A program made the translations under genes and the position numbers. From positions 4,836,001-4,900,000 of the forward strand of contig OZ255847.1 in NCBI GenBank assembly GCA_965277855.1: a stretch of 64,000 nucleotides of DNA. The letters run 5' to 3'. The DNA comes from Bog-105 sp965277855 (lineage in GTDB: Bacteria > Acidobacteriota > Terriglobia > Bryobacterales > Bryobacteraceae). Positions 1-9,441 of the stretch are shown here, one piece after another. The notes beneath the pieces are model-generated. The model saw nothing but the letters and a program-made list of their open reading frames with translations, searched no databases and had not been told where the DNA came from. Every line of letters begins with the position of its first letter. Position 1 is the stretch's first letter.

Positions 1-118
1 AACTTCGATAGGTCAGCTTGTCGCCCTCGAACCTCGGATCCTTGCTGCGCTCGAATACAAACGCGAACAAAACCGCAAGGGTATTCAGAAATCCGAGAAT
101 TAGCATCACGATCATCAT
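1..118 (-). CDS. Membrane protein, N-terminal fragment (runs off window)
   Basis: Reverse-strand frame open from a pair of ATG codons at 118 and 115 to the window edge, giving about 39 residues. The visible part is one hydrophobic helix (MIVMLILGFLNTLAVLFAF) followed by a charged segment (FERSKDPRFEGDKLTYRS), so it starts like a membrane protein with a cytoplasmic or periplasmic loop after the first helix. I do not recognise the family. The start is chosen because it precedes the hydrophobic stretch directly. The rest of the gene lies outside the window. Confidence 0.45.
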   Translation of the reverse strand, partial: MMIVMLILGFLNTLAVLFAFVFERSKDPRFEGDKLTYRS

Positions 119-204
119 CAACAGAGTAGGGCCGAACCGTCAAAGTTCACCGATTATTCCAGAGGGGTACCAATCCGATACTTTAGGTTTAGGCCGAGCA
201 GGCG

Positions 205-420
205 CTATCGGGATACTCGCAGCAAAACGCCATTTCGGTGAAACTCCAGAAAACTACGCTGCATTTCGGTGAAGCCGCCGACGTTGACGACGCGCTCGGT
301 TCCAATTCCCATTCTCGCGAGCGATGGCCAATGGGCGACCGGCGAGATCATCAGTTTGCCCGAATCCTCGAAGCCGATGAATCCGCGATGAAATGAACGA
401 TCGATCGATACTAGCAGAGG
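205..420 (-). pseudogene. HNH endonuclease (HNH_2 type), C-terminal remnant
   Basis: The last about 70 residues of this reverse frame (FHRGFIGFEDSGKLMISP, then a tail ending in FLEFHRNGVLLRVSR) have the form of the C-terminal part of HNH_2-type restriction-like nucleases, which end with a 'DRGFI..DD.G....S' segment and a 'YHR' tail. The upstream nuclease core with its catalytic histidines is absent; the frame continues to 567 but looks non-homologous there. I read it as a truncated remnant. The family assignment is from remembered motif shape and is moderate. Confidence 0.4.
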
Positions 421-430
421 AAGGGTGATT

Positions 431-839
431 GAAAAAGTCAATCTTTTGGTTGGTTCCCCACCGGTGGTGAATCCTAAGCGAGTTTTGCGATACAGATTTG
501 AAGGATGACGCGCGGGCGTTAATTGCACCGACTGTTTCCACCCATGCGACCCGACGGCCCGCTCCACGCACTAGAATGTTCTGCGCGGTTTGAATGCGAT
601 CTTTTGTCTGCTGCGAATGGGCTGTCAGTGGCGCTGGTGCCGTTTCGCCGCTTCGTATACAAGGGAGGAGCCGTATGGTGTAGTTCCGCCCATAGAGATC
701 TCTGCGGCGTGTGCCTAGCGAGCGGCATCGCTGCCATTACGATAATTGTAAATTCCAGGACCACGGTTATCTGGAGACTATTTTCCACCGATCCGTGATA
801 CGCAACCGCAGCGGTCGTCGTCGAATCCCCTATGACCGT
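431..839. other. Stretch without a recognisable gene
   Basis: Short open frames occur on both strands but none has a convincing ribosome binding site, family motif or codon pattern. It lies between the HNH remnant and a reverse-strand hypothetical gene and may be mobile-element debris. Confidence 0.4.
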
Positions 840-1199
840 TTAGGACTTCGCGTTCAACAGCAGCCAAGCGGTAAGCTCCTCTCGAGATTCGATCGGTGCA
901 CGCAACACTTCGGCTGGTGAAAAGCTGTCAATAAGGTCGTACAAATGCCCAGATTCATTTTCGGGCACGTCATCTATGAAGAAGTGAAGAAGACAGACCA
1001 GCAAGTGATCGCTTCCAAGTCTCTGGTAGGCTCGGATTTCCGACAATGAACTTGGGCGTAATTCGACCGAGATAGACTCGGCCGCGGAATCCATGAGAGC
1101 CACGAACTCCTCATCCAAACTCTTCAGTTTGCTCGGAAGCGACAAGTAGGCCGCTAAGAGATTTGCGTAGAAGTTCTCAAGTTCATTCAACGGACTCAT
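840..1199 (-). CDS. Hypothetical protein, 119 aa
   Basis: An acidic, leucine-rich, probably alpha-helical soluble protein starting MSPLNELENFYANLLAAYLS. It has no signal peptide, membrane helix or recognised motif. Composition (many Glu/Asp/Leu, few rare codons) suggests it is really coded, but I do not recognise the family. It is followed on the opposite strand by an IS630 transposase pseudogene, so it may have lost its original neighbours. Confidence 0.45.
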   Translation of the reverse strand: MSPLNELENFYANLLAAYLSLPSKLKSLDEEFVALMDSAAESISVELRPSSLSEIRAYQRLGSDHLLVCLLHFFIDDVPENESGHLYDLIDSFSPAEVLRAPIESREELTAWLLLNAKS

Positions 1200-1324
1200 C
1201 GGAAGTCGCCCAAAGACTCCAGTCTAGCGTCGCTCGCCAAAGGCCTCGTGGAGAAAAGTTCCGCGTTCCCGACGCTATCGCCTGCTGCGCGCTGGTTACT
1301 CCATCTGCCTCGTAATCCTAAAAA

Positions 1325-2255
1325 GTGGCTCGAAAGCTGCACGTCACGAGCGCAACGGTATGCAAGTGGCGAAAGCGATTTCTGGAGTTCGGGCTGGATG
1401 GTTTGCTTGATGAGCCGCGCGTCGGCGCGCCGCGAAAAATCAGTGATCGCAACATCGAGGAAGTGGTGACGAAGACGTTGGAATCGAAGCCCGCGAACAG
1501 CACGCACTGGAGCACTCGGCTCATGGCCCAAGAGACCGGTCTCGCGCAGAACGCCATCGTACGCATCGGGCACACGTTCGGATTGCAGCCGCATCGAGTG
1601 GAGGACTTCAAGCTTTCCAAAGACCCACAATTCGTGGAGAAGGTGCGCGACATTGTGGGCCTGTATTTAAACCCTCCGGACCGCGCCATGGTGCTGTGCG
1701 TCGATGAAAAAAGCCAGGTCCAGGCGCTGAACCGGACCGAGCCGATTCTGCCGCCGGCGCCGGGCGTTCCCGAGCGTTGCAGTCGTACGATTACGAGCGA
1801 CATGGAGTAACGTCTCTGTTTGCGGCCATGGATGTCGCTTCCGGAGTCACCATCAGCAATTGCTACCGGCGTCACCGGCATCAGGAATTTATCCGCTTTC
1901 TGAACGAGATCGAGGCCAATCTTCCCAGTGACTTCGACGTGCACTCGGTCATGGATAACTACGGTACGCACAAGGTCGCGAAAGTCAAAAGCTGGCTAAC
2001 GAAGCACCCGCGCCATCACGTTCACTTCACCCCAACGAGCGCCAGTTGGCTCAACCTCGTAGAGCGGCTCTTCGCAGAGCTTACCCAACGCTGTGTCCGA
2101 CGCGGCATCCGTACTGCTATTCGGGCGTTGGAGAAAGCCATGCTCGACTACCTCGACCGGCGTAACCAAAATCCCAAACCTTTCGTCTGGACGCCCATGC
2201 CGATTTCATCCTCGGCAAGGTCGAAAGACTTTGTAAACGTATTTCCCGCTCAGGA
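1325..2255 (+). pseudogene. IS630 family transposase, frameshifted
   Basis: An N-terminal helix-turn-helix segment (VTSATVCKWRKRFLEFGLDG) is followed by the DDE motifs of IS630: VLCVDEKSQ, VMDNYGTHK and SASWLNLVERLF. The protein is spread over three frames. The first runs to about 1790, the second from about 1780 to about 2190, and the last piece (ADFILGKVERLCKRIS) is in a third frame. At least two frameshifts therefore separate the three acidic residues, so it cannot make an active enzyme. The first roughly 40 residues of the family also seem to be missing. The end abuts the IS701 element starting at 2264. Confidence 0.8.
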
Positions 2256-2263
2256 CAGCAGTA

Positions 2264-3717
2264 CTACTGTGTTACAAACAAAACATTTTGATGTAGAATT
2301 GTTTTGTAGCTACGCACTCCGCGCCAGACCCACAAGAGAAGCGCTTTGCGGCATATACGGATGGCCTGGCAAAAGCCGCCGGGCACGCTGATCGCATTGT
2401 TCCGTTGAAAGCTTACTGAGCCGGACTGTTATCGCCGGGCGAGCGCAAGAGCGTGGAGCCCATGGCTGCGCGTCTGGCCCCCAACAATATCCGGCGCACG
2501 CACCAGTCGCTGCATCATCTGGTGGCGAATGCGCCCTGGAGTGACGAATCGATTCTGGGAAGCCTGCGTGAGCACGTCCTTACCGCGATGAAACAAAACG
2601 GGTCCGTGGCGGGGTGGATCGTGGTTGATACCGGTTTCGTGAAGAAGGGAAAGCACTCGGCGCGGCAGTACTGTGGGCAGGTGGTAAGCAGGAGAATTGC
2701 CAGGTGACGGTGAGTTTGTCGGTCAGCACCAACCATATGAGCCTTCCCATGGCGTGGCGTTTGTATTTGCCGGAAAGTTGGGCGAGCGACCGGCAGCGGC
2801 GCAAGGCCACCGGGGTTCCCAAAGAGATCGGCTTTCAAACCAAGCCGGCGATTGCCCTCGCGCAAATTGGCCAGGCGGTGGAACAAGGGGTACCGCGCGC
2901 GCCCGTCTTGGCGGACTCCGCTTATAGCAATGAGACTCGGTTTCGGGAAGGGATCACCGAACTGGATTTGCAGTATGCGGTCGGCGCTCACGAGAATCTG
3001 ACGGTGTGGCCGCCCGGTGAAGTTCCACCCCCGAAAAAACGGCGCAAGAGCCCGGGGGCGTCCGCCCATACGGTTGCACCGGGATGCGCAGCATCAGCCG
3101 GTGGCCGTGAAAGAGCTGGCCCTTTCCCTGTCGGAACAAGCGTGGAATACCATTACCTGGCGTGAAGGAACGAAGCACCAACTGAAATCGCGCTTTGCCG
3201 CGGTTCGTGTTCGGCCCGCACACCGGGACGAGAAGCGCAGCGAACCATACCCGGAAAAATGGCTGTTGATGGAATGGCCAGCGGGTGAACCAGAGCCCAC
3301 CAGGTACTGGCTATCCACTCTGCCCGCTAACACCAGACTCACCGCACTCGTGAGGTTGGCCAAACATCGTTGGATCATCGAGGGAGACTACGAGGAACTG
3401 AAGCAGGAACTGGGCCTGGGACATTATGAAGGTCGCAGTTGGCGAGGATTCCATCATCACGCGACGCTCTGCATTGCGGCTTACGGGTTTCTGGTGATCG
3501 AGCGAACCCGTTTTTCTCCCTCAGCCCGTGCCGGTGGACTGGACCTACGCGCCGCAAAAATTCCTCCCCCACTTCGAGCCCTGCGGCTCGCCGCGCGCGC
3601 GCCGAACGGCATAACCCTCAATCCATTGCCACGCTGCGCATTAAAATTGCCCGTGCGCTGCTCCAGCAGCTACCGTGGTGCCCTTTCTGTTGCTCTCGTC
3701 GCTTGTAACACAGTAGC
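2264..3717 (+). mobile_element. IS701 family insertion sequence
   Basis: A perfect 14-bp terminal inverted repeat is visible: CTACTGTGTTACAA at 2264-2277 and TTGTAACACAGTAG at 3703-3716. AGTA lies immediately outside both ends (2260-2263 and 3718-3721), fitting the 4-bp target duplication of IS701 elements. The enclosed transposase gene is on the plus strand and is broken. The element sits at the 3' end of the IS630 transposase, apparently inserted a few bases after its last codons. Confidence 0.75.
2325..3500 (+). pseudogene. IS701 family transposase, nonsense and frameshift mutations
   Basis: The reading frame begins near 2325 (RFAAYTDGLAKAAGHADR) and matches IS701-type DDE transposases, which carry the motifs WIVVDTGFVKKGKHS and APVLADSAYSNETRFREG and a C-terminal HRWIIEGDYEELKQELGLGH. 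A TGA at 2417-2419 interrupts the first frame in what should read KAYC/W-x-GLL. Frames then switch near 2700 and again near 3080. It is therefore inactive, although the element ends are preserved. Function by family: cut-and-paste transposition of the surrounding element. Confidence 0.8.
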
Positions 3718-3773
3718 AGTAGACTAGCAGCTAAACGCATCTTTTCGCTGAGCAGGTCGGGGTCGACAATGAG

Positions 3774-5267
3774 TCAACCATCTGAATGCAAGTACAGCAA
3801 GAGCTCGTTTATTCGACGACGCTGTTCAGGGACACGAGCCAAACTTCTTGCATAATAGCCTGACTGTGCAGCTTCTCGAAACTTGCGAAGTTCCAGAAAG
3901 CAGTAGGTCTTTAAATAGCCGCGCTCGAAGCATTCTCGCTCCGTATGAAAATCGCCTTCGGCTAGGGCGTCGATTGCTACTCGGTAACTTCCGAGTTCTG
4001 CGGCTTTTCGCGCTAATTCCAATCTTGTACGAACACTCTGTGGCTGAAGTTCCAAGGCCTGCCGTAAGATCGGAGCAACTTCATCGTCTCCGGCTCCTAA
4101 TTCATACTTTGCACGAGCAAAAGCGCAGAGAGTATCGGCATCTTTCAACCCTCTCTCAATTGCCACTTTGAAATACATGCCTGCTTGCCCAAAATTTTTG
4201 TCATCCATCGCTGTATAGCCAAGGAACTGTAATACAGCCGGCGTAGAGTCGCTTCGCCCAGCAAGGTTGGTGAGAGAGCTTCTCAAGGCAAACGCTTCCG
4301 AAGTTCCGGGCGACGCGAGCGAGGCCAGAAGAATTGCGACTTCCTCCTCCTGAGGATGCGTCCGGGAAATGGTCAGGGTTAGTAGGTTGCAAGTTGAACA
4401 TGGATATGAGACAGCTTCGATTCTGGCTGCTGCAACATAGTCGCGCAATGCTGCTCGTAGGGTATCGACGTCGACACCGAAAGCCTTTTGCAAGGCATCA
4501 GGAATTGTCTCACCGTCAGCCAAATCGCTCAGGAAATCTGCGAATGTATTCCGATAACCGGGTCCTAGCAAAAGCATGTGCGCCAAGGCCCAACTCTCAG
4601 CATAAAAGGATTTGATCTCTTTGGCGCGGGTGTAGCTGGCCGATTTGTCGTCAGCTCCGAACAAGAGTTTAAGATCATGGGATGAATGGTGAAGAATTTC
4701 GGAGTACTGGGCAAGCTCCGCTCCGATTGATGCCCGATTGGCGACGGTCGTGAGCGATGAGTAAACCTCGGCCAGACCTTCTTGCAACCATAGCGGTAGG
4801 TTGGGTGCAACCTGAGTAAGGACACAATGCGTATACTCGTGAATCGCGACACGATCGGAGTCAAGACTAAAATCCTGGACGACGATAAAGTTTTGGGCTC
4901 TCAGACGGCGAAAATACGCGAAAGCCTGAGGATTGCGACGGTATGACGTATACTCTTCCGGCCCAGCGAAGACGACGATTTGTACTGGCTGGTCCGACAG
5001 TAAATTTGACCATTCAGTTGTTCTAAAAAAAGAGTGCGCAAGCTCTAACGCTCTTAGCATTCTTGGCGCCTGATCTGGACTCGAGTCGGTATACAGCCTG
5101 AAGTGCGGAGTCGCAAATTTCGTCCAAACGTTACAGCCCAACGTTCCGGCTCGAGAACTGGGAATCGTCATGAACATGATGCTGGCGAATACGGAGAGTA
5201 GATTTCGGCATACAATGCAGCGCCTGTTGGTGAAGCTCTTCCGCCACTTGGTCCACACAAATCGCAA
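3774..5267 (-). CDS. Secreted gluzincin-type metallopeptidase with TPR-like C-terminus
   Basis: A 497-residue protein. Residues about 21-41 form a hydrophobic signal segment ending SSRA-G, so it is probably exported. HEYTH at 143-147 followed by LPLWLQEGLAE (157-167) gives the HExxH...E zinc site of gluzincins, as in 'peptidase MA'/DUF1570-like proteins. The C-terminal half (about 290-497) is alpha-helical with TPR-like repeats (ALELQPQSVRTRLELARKAA). The role is likely extracytoplasmic proteolysis or a protein-interaction scaffold; the substrate is unknown. It is divergent from the PEP-CTERM-type gene at 5371, with about 100 bp between them that must hold both promoters. Confidence 0.75.
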   Translation of the reverse strand: MRFVWTKWRKSFTNRRCIVCRNLLSVFASIMFMTIPSSRAGTLGCNVWTKFATPHFRLYTDSSPDQAPRMLRALELAHSFFRTTEWSNLLSDQPVQIVVFAGPEEYTSYRRNPQAFAYFRRLRAQNFIVVQDFSLDSDRVAIHEYTHCVLTQVAPNLPLWLQEGLAEVYSSLTTVANRASIGAELAQYSEILHHSSHDLKLLFGADDKSASYTRAKEIKSFYAESWALAHMLLLGPGYRNTFADFLSDLADGETIPDALQKAFGVDVDTLRAALRDYVAAARIEAVSYPCSTCNLLTLTISRTHPQEEEVAILLASLASPGTSEAFALRSSLTNLAGRSDSTPAVLQFLGYTAMDDKNFGQAGMYFKVAIERGLKDADTLCAFARAKYELGAGDDEVAPILRQALELQPQSVRTRLELARKAAELGSYRVAIDALAEGDFHTERECFERGYLKTYCFLELRKFREAAQSGYYARSLARVPEQRRRINELLLYLHSDG

Positions 5268-5370
5268 GCTCTAGTCGCTCCTCAACCTTCTAAACGGCGG
5301 TTTTCTAGAACGAGAGCAGATCAGAAGTTTCCGAAGAGAGATTTTCGCAATCGATCACTTATTTGGTGGA

Positions 5371-6276
5371 ATGCTGCTACTGAGTGGTCTTGCACCTCTT
5401 TGCCGAGCCCTGCGACAGGGATCGAGGGTCATTATATTCGCATGTGTTATTGCTAGCGGAGCAAGGAAGGAATCGGTTTGCCCAAGGGCACCAACAACAT
5501 ATGAGAACCCTAGCCTTTCCCCTCGCCTAAAATTCCGCTACTCGGTGATTCCCGGGGGGGCAAGAAGTGCAGAAGAACTGAAAGCCGCCCAAGGGTTTGA
5601 TCCCGTAGTGGCCGAGCATTACAAGGATTTCGGTGCCCTGCCCAACCGATATCGTCCACCTCGGAACATGTTTGTCTACGTTTCCTATCGTATACAGGAC
5701 CACGTTTATTGGAGTTCCACAAGACGGGAAATCCCGGCCGGTGAGGCACTTTTGAGCGACGGCCGCCATCTCGCAAGGGTACGCTGTGGCAACCGCCTGT
5801 CATTTGTTCCCCATAGCCCGACGCTCGTCGGAGCCGAGCCCTCTGATGCTGAACTCGACTCGCTTGAGCCACCGCCGAAACTTCCAGATCTCCACCCCGA
5901 ATACCCTGATCTGCTATTTCCACAGCCAACAAATCTGGCTGCGTCTTCTTCTCAGATTCACAGCACTGGCGGAACTACACTAGGTGAAAATACATCAGCA
6001 GAAAGTGTGACGTTTCTGGGCACGGATGACGTGGCTCCAGGTGTTTTCAAGTCAGTCGGCGGTTACCGAGAAACGTTATTGGATCCTTCTCGGGAACTAG
6101 AGCTAGTTAACACACCTGAGCCGCAAAGCTTCGGCCTCGTCTTCGTCGGCGCACTTTTGGTTGGCTCGTTTTTGCTTTGGAAGACGCTAAGACGCTTTAT
6201 TCAGCACAGTAAGCGTAGGGATTTCCTCGAGTCGAAAGGGGGGCTCGCTGCGAGCAAACGTAAATCGGTAGACTGA
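5371..6276 (+). CDS. Exported protein with PEP-CTERM-type C-terminal anchor
   Basis: A 301-residue protein with a hydrophobic N-terminal segment (VIIFACVIASGA, residues about 20-31) acting as a signal peptide. Near the C-terminus is TPEPQSFGLVFVGALLVGSF followed by LLWKTLRR. That is a Pro-Glu-Pro box, a transmembrane helix and a basic patch, the layout recognised by exosortase and archaeosortase systems. It differs from the classic signal in having about 30 further residues after the basic patch. The middle region is proline-rich and not recognised. It is divergent from the metallopeptidase gene at 3774-5267. No exosortase gene is in the window. Confidence 0.65.
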   Translation: MLLLSGLAPLCRALRQGSRVIIFACVIASGARKESVCPRAPTTYENPSLSPRLKFRYSVIPGGARSAEELKAAQGFDPVVAEHYKDFGALPNRYRPPRNMFVYVSYRIQDHVYWSSTRREIPAGEALLSDGRHLARVRCGNRLSFVPHSPTLVGAEPSDAELDSLEPPPKLPDLHPEYPDLLFPQPTNLAASSSQIHSTGGTTLGENTSAESVTFLGTDDVAPGVFKSVGGYRETLLDPSRELELVNTPEPQSFGLVFVGALLVGSFLLWKTLRRFIQHSKRRDFLESKGGLAASKRKSVD

Positions 6277-6344
6277 ACCGCGAGGTTCACAGGGAGTATC
6301 GAATCGGAATGAGGGAGAAGTTGGCAGCCTTAAATACTTGGTAA

Positions 6345-6840
6345 CGGTTACGTCGCTTAGGACATGCTGGATCTGAAGGTTCATCTGCGTCAGAGACTTT
6401 TGCATGTGCTGGACACGTTGCGCGGGCTCCACCAGTTGCTGGCGATGCCGCATGATGGCGCGCGCCGCTCAGACCGGATCTTCGCGCCGGAAAGCGGCGC
6501 GCAGCCAAAGCGACCAAATGTAGGAACTGAGTCCATTGACATTCAATGCCAATCCATTCTGCGCCCCGGAACATTCTTCCAGTGCCGGGCATTGACCACG
6601 CAGGGCTGTAAGCCAACGCTTTCGAGAATTGCAAAGAGCGGAATCCAGTAGACGCCGGTGGATTCCATTGGCCACTGTAGTCTGCAGCGCTCCAGTCAGC
6701 TGCTGCAGATTTTCGATGAACGTACCGAACCGGCGAACCGGTTGATTGTCCGAATCGCAATGTACGGCGACGTAAATCTCTCGGGTGCCGATATCGATAC
6801 CAGCGGCGCAGGGCTGCTATATTGGCCAGACATAGGCCAT
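6345..6840 (-). pseudogene. IS110 family transposase A, N-terminal fragment
   Basis: The reverse strand across several frames shows the N-terminal RuvC-like part of IS110 transposases: AAGIDIGTREIYVAVHCDSD near 6810, CQWTQFLHLVAL near 6520, and MRHRQQLVEPAQRVQHMQKS then LTQMNLQIQHVLSDVT near 6370-6460. Several frameshifts separate these blocks and the C-terminal half is missing. It is a dead fragment lying between the PEP-CTERM gene and the C-terminal fragment of a second IS110 copy. Confidence 0.7.
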
Positions 6841-7291
6841 CCAGGAGGCAAACGCAGAAGCGCTGCGGAACTTTGATCCGCGTCAAGTAGTTTCCCGCTC
6901 TTGATTTTTAATTATCGTCAATCAGGAACTTCGTGAAATCGGGACCAATCTCGCCAAACAGCGTCTGAACGATCCCCACCCGGATGCCGGGAATGTTAGT
7001 TCGGATCGATGCCCAAGACGCGCTTCAGTTCCTATCGCAAGATACCCTCGGTGGACGTCTTGAGCTTGGGTGCTCGATTGTCGCCGCCCGAGGTGTCTGC
7101 CTGACGGGGCGGATTGAACTGTTCCGATGATTACCGAATCTCGCGATCGCTGTCCTCCAGCAGTTTTCGGTAACTACGATGCGCAGCCAGTGATTGTCGG
7201 ACAGTGAATACGTACTCGGGCCAGTAATGGCCCACCAGCGATTTGGCGATTACCCCTTCGCTAGCCTTGATCCGTTCGTTACGGGAGTTTA

Positions 7292-8752
7292 GGGAATGTC
7301 CGGCTTTCCGTTGAAAGCAGGAGCTCTCAGGTAACTTCAATTTACGACGCCTTCCTTCGTTTGGCAATATTTGACTTACAAGAACCCAGAGTCTCGAGTT
7401 CTCCGAGAAGAAGTGGAATCTGCTTGTAGCCCTTAATGCGCCGAAATTGTTTCTGAGCGACCAGCAAACCTGAAGCCACCCAGCGCTCTCGTTGGTCACC
7501 TGGATGCCAGCGTTTCACATTGCAGCAAACCCGTTCGACGATGGAGAAGGCCGACTCGATCACGTTGGTGCTGGCCAGAGTCAAGCGTAGCTGCTGCGGA
7601 ACATGCAAACGATGAACCGTGAGGGTTTCTTCCAGCCCTTCAGCCAGACTGCGGGCGGCGCTCGGATTGAGATGCATCAGCTCGTGCTGCAGCCCTTCGA
7701 GCGCTTGTCTAGCGGCAGCATAATCTTCCAGTGCATACGCCGCGTTGAGCTTTCTTGCTACTGCACCCTGCTGCTCCTCGGGCAAATGATCGAGCACATT
7801 GCGCCGCTTGTGAACCTGGCAGCGTTGGATTGGCGCGGCATCGCCAGCGTACCTCTTCACCGCGGACTGCAGGGCTTTGCCGCCATCCAAAACGTAGAGC
7901 CGCGGCGCGCTGAAATCGAGCCCGCGATTAACTAGATCGCCCAACAGTTCTCCCACCACCGTCGCGTTCTCAGTGGCTCCTTGCCCCGGAGGCCCAGAAT
8001 CGTTTTGCGCCCATCCTGGCCGATGCCCAACGCCACCATCATCTGCTGTCCCTCAAAGGGCGTCGCATCGATTAACAGCGCGCAGAACCGCAGTTTGTCT
8101 AAGCGCCGCTCCAGCAATTCTTGCAACTTCGCCCGGCTCGCTTCGATGAAGTGATCGCTCACCGCGCTCTTTTCCAGACCGTACGCTTCGCTGAACTCAC
8201 GCACCGCTTGACCGTATTTCCTCGTGCTCAAACCGAGCATCAGTTTTTCCCACACCGCTTCGGTCAACGGCTCGCCGCGATGAAACATCTCGTAGCTCCC
8301 TAAGCGGACTTCTTTGTCTTCCGTGGTCCGGACGCGGGGCCTTTCGATCGGCACCTTCTGGCCCATCACCACGCAGTAGCCACGTTCCTTCCCCCAGCGA
8401 TTCGCGGTTCGCTCGGCAACTGGCCGGCTCCGCTCCCCGGCCAGTTGCCGGACTTCCTCTTCCATCAGCAAAGTCATCAATTGCAATCCGGCCTGCCGTA
8501 TCAATTCCCCGACTCCCTGCTGCATCCAGCCCACCATCTCCGCCATCGGCAACACCAGCTGCACCGCTGCATTTCCCTCAGCGGCCATTTCTTCCAGCCT
8601 TTTCACCGCTCGCTGCGATTCAATCTGATATGGTTTCTTCATTAGCGACTCTCCTTTTTTCTCGGATAAGAAAATTGCTCTGAGCCTATCAAGACTCAGA
8701 GCCCTGAGAGTCGCTACTTTCTACGAGCTACCGCACATTCCCGGTCCCCCAC
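7292..8752 (-). mobile_element. IS256 family element, copy 1
   Basis: Bounded by an 8-bp target duplication GGAGTTTA at 7284-7291 and 8753-8760. The terminal repeats begin GGGAATGTCCGG at the low end and, read inward, GGGAATGTGCGG at the high end; ten extra bases lie between the high-end repeat and the duplication. It encodes a frameshifted transposase on the reverse strand. It is apparently identical to the copy at 26605-28058 and clearly diverged from the copy at 11421-12871. It interrupts IS110 copy B. Confidence 0.85.
7342..8642 (-). pseudogene. IS256 family transposase, frameshifted (copy 1)
   Basis: Two overlapping reverse frames: MKKPYQIESQ... (236 aa, 8642-7932) and MVGELLGDLVNRGL... 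(205 aa, 7959-7342). Together they equal the roughly 430-residue intact transposase at 11473-12771. The break falls in a G-rich spot where the intact copy reads ILGIRQGATEN and this one reads ILGLRGKEPLR, consistent with two extra bases. The DDE core (LLIDATPFEG, YVLDGGKAL, STNVIESAFS) is divided by the break. The same lesion occurs in copy 3. The start is supported by AAGGAGAG upstream of the ATG. Confidence 0.85.
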
Positions 8753-9441
8753 GGAGTTTAGCCGGAACCAACGAATTACTCTTTCCCGCCAGGACCGCAT
8801 CGACAAAGGGCCAGCCCCGTTTGTTCCAGTGATGTCGCTGATGGCGTGATACACCTAAACGCTCATCTTATCCAGCGCCTTCTGCATGCGGTTGATATGG
8901 GTCGCTCCCATCTGCACAAGGCTTTCATGGTACCGCAACAATGATCGTACTGCGCAGACTTCTTGCTCCGGTCGGTACGAAGCCCGCAAAAGTCCCACGA
9001 GTTCAGGAATTGCTGCCACTGACAGTCGCATAAGTCGGTGCGCCTTCCTGGCCACATTCTTCACATCCAGAAGCGTTGACTAGACAGACTTCGAACCGCG
9101 ACCTTCCAAAATTCTGGAACAGCGGGATCCATCACACGCCAGTAGATTCCATTGCAACCGTCTTCACCCCGCAATGCTTCAGCCAATCGGCCAACGCATA
9201 CAGATCTTGCGTGAAGGTCGGAAACGAACGGTCTGCACGATAGGAACTGTAACGAAGATCTCCGTCACTCCAATGTCGATCCCTGCCGCTCTGGACGCAT
9301 CACCGGCAATACGGCGTTGTTGGATTTGGCGTCTTTCCGGCGTTTTCTCGCCGTCCTGCGATCCTTTCGCCGCCAGAAAATGATTTAGACTGTTGCCGAT
9401 GGCCCCTAAAGCTTTTCAGGCACGATGCCGATGATATCCTC

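Larger units (their letters stand above)
6900..9425 (-). pseudogene. IS110 family transposase B, split by an IS256 element
   Basis: The N-terminal part lies at about 9425-8761 (AAGIDIGVTEIFVTVP, then RPEQEVCAVRSLLRYHESLV) and the following part at 7291-6900 (NERIKASEGVIAKSLVGHYW, then NIPGIRVGIVQTLFGEIGPD). Removing the IS256 element at 7292-8752 and one copy of its 8-bp duplication rejoins the frame exactly at the expected residues (...AKL-RNERIKAS...). Several other frameshifts exist, so the gene was already decaying or has decayed since. The extreme C-terminus is also missing, cut off next to fragment A. Confidence 0.75.

Noticed and set aside
1318..1971. 217-residue reverse ORF
   Set aside because: Antisense to the IS630 transposase, whose DDE motifs are clear on the plus strand.
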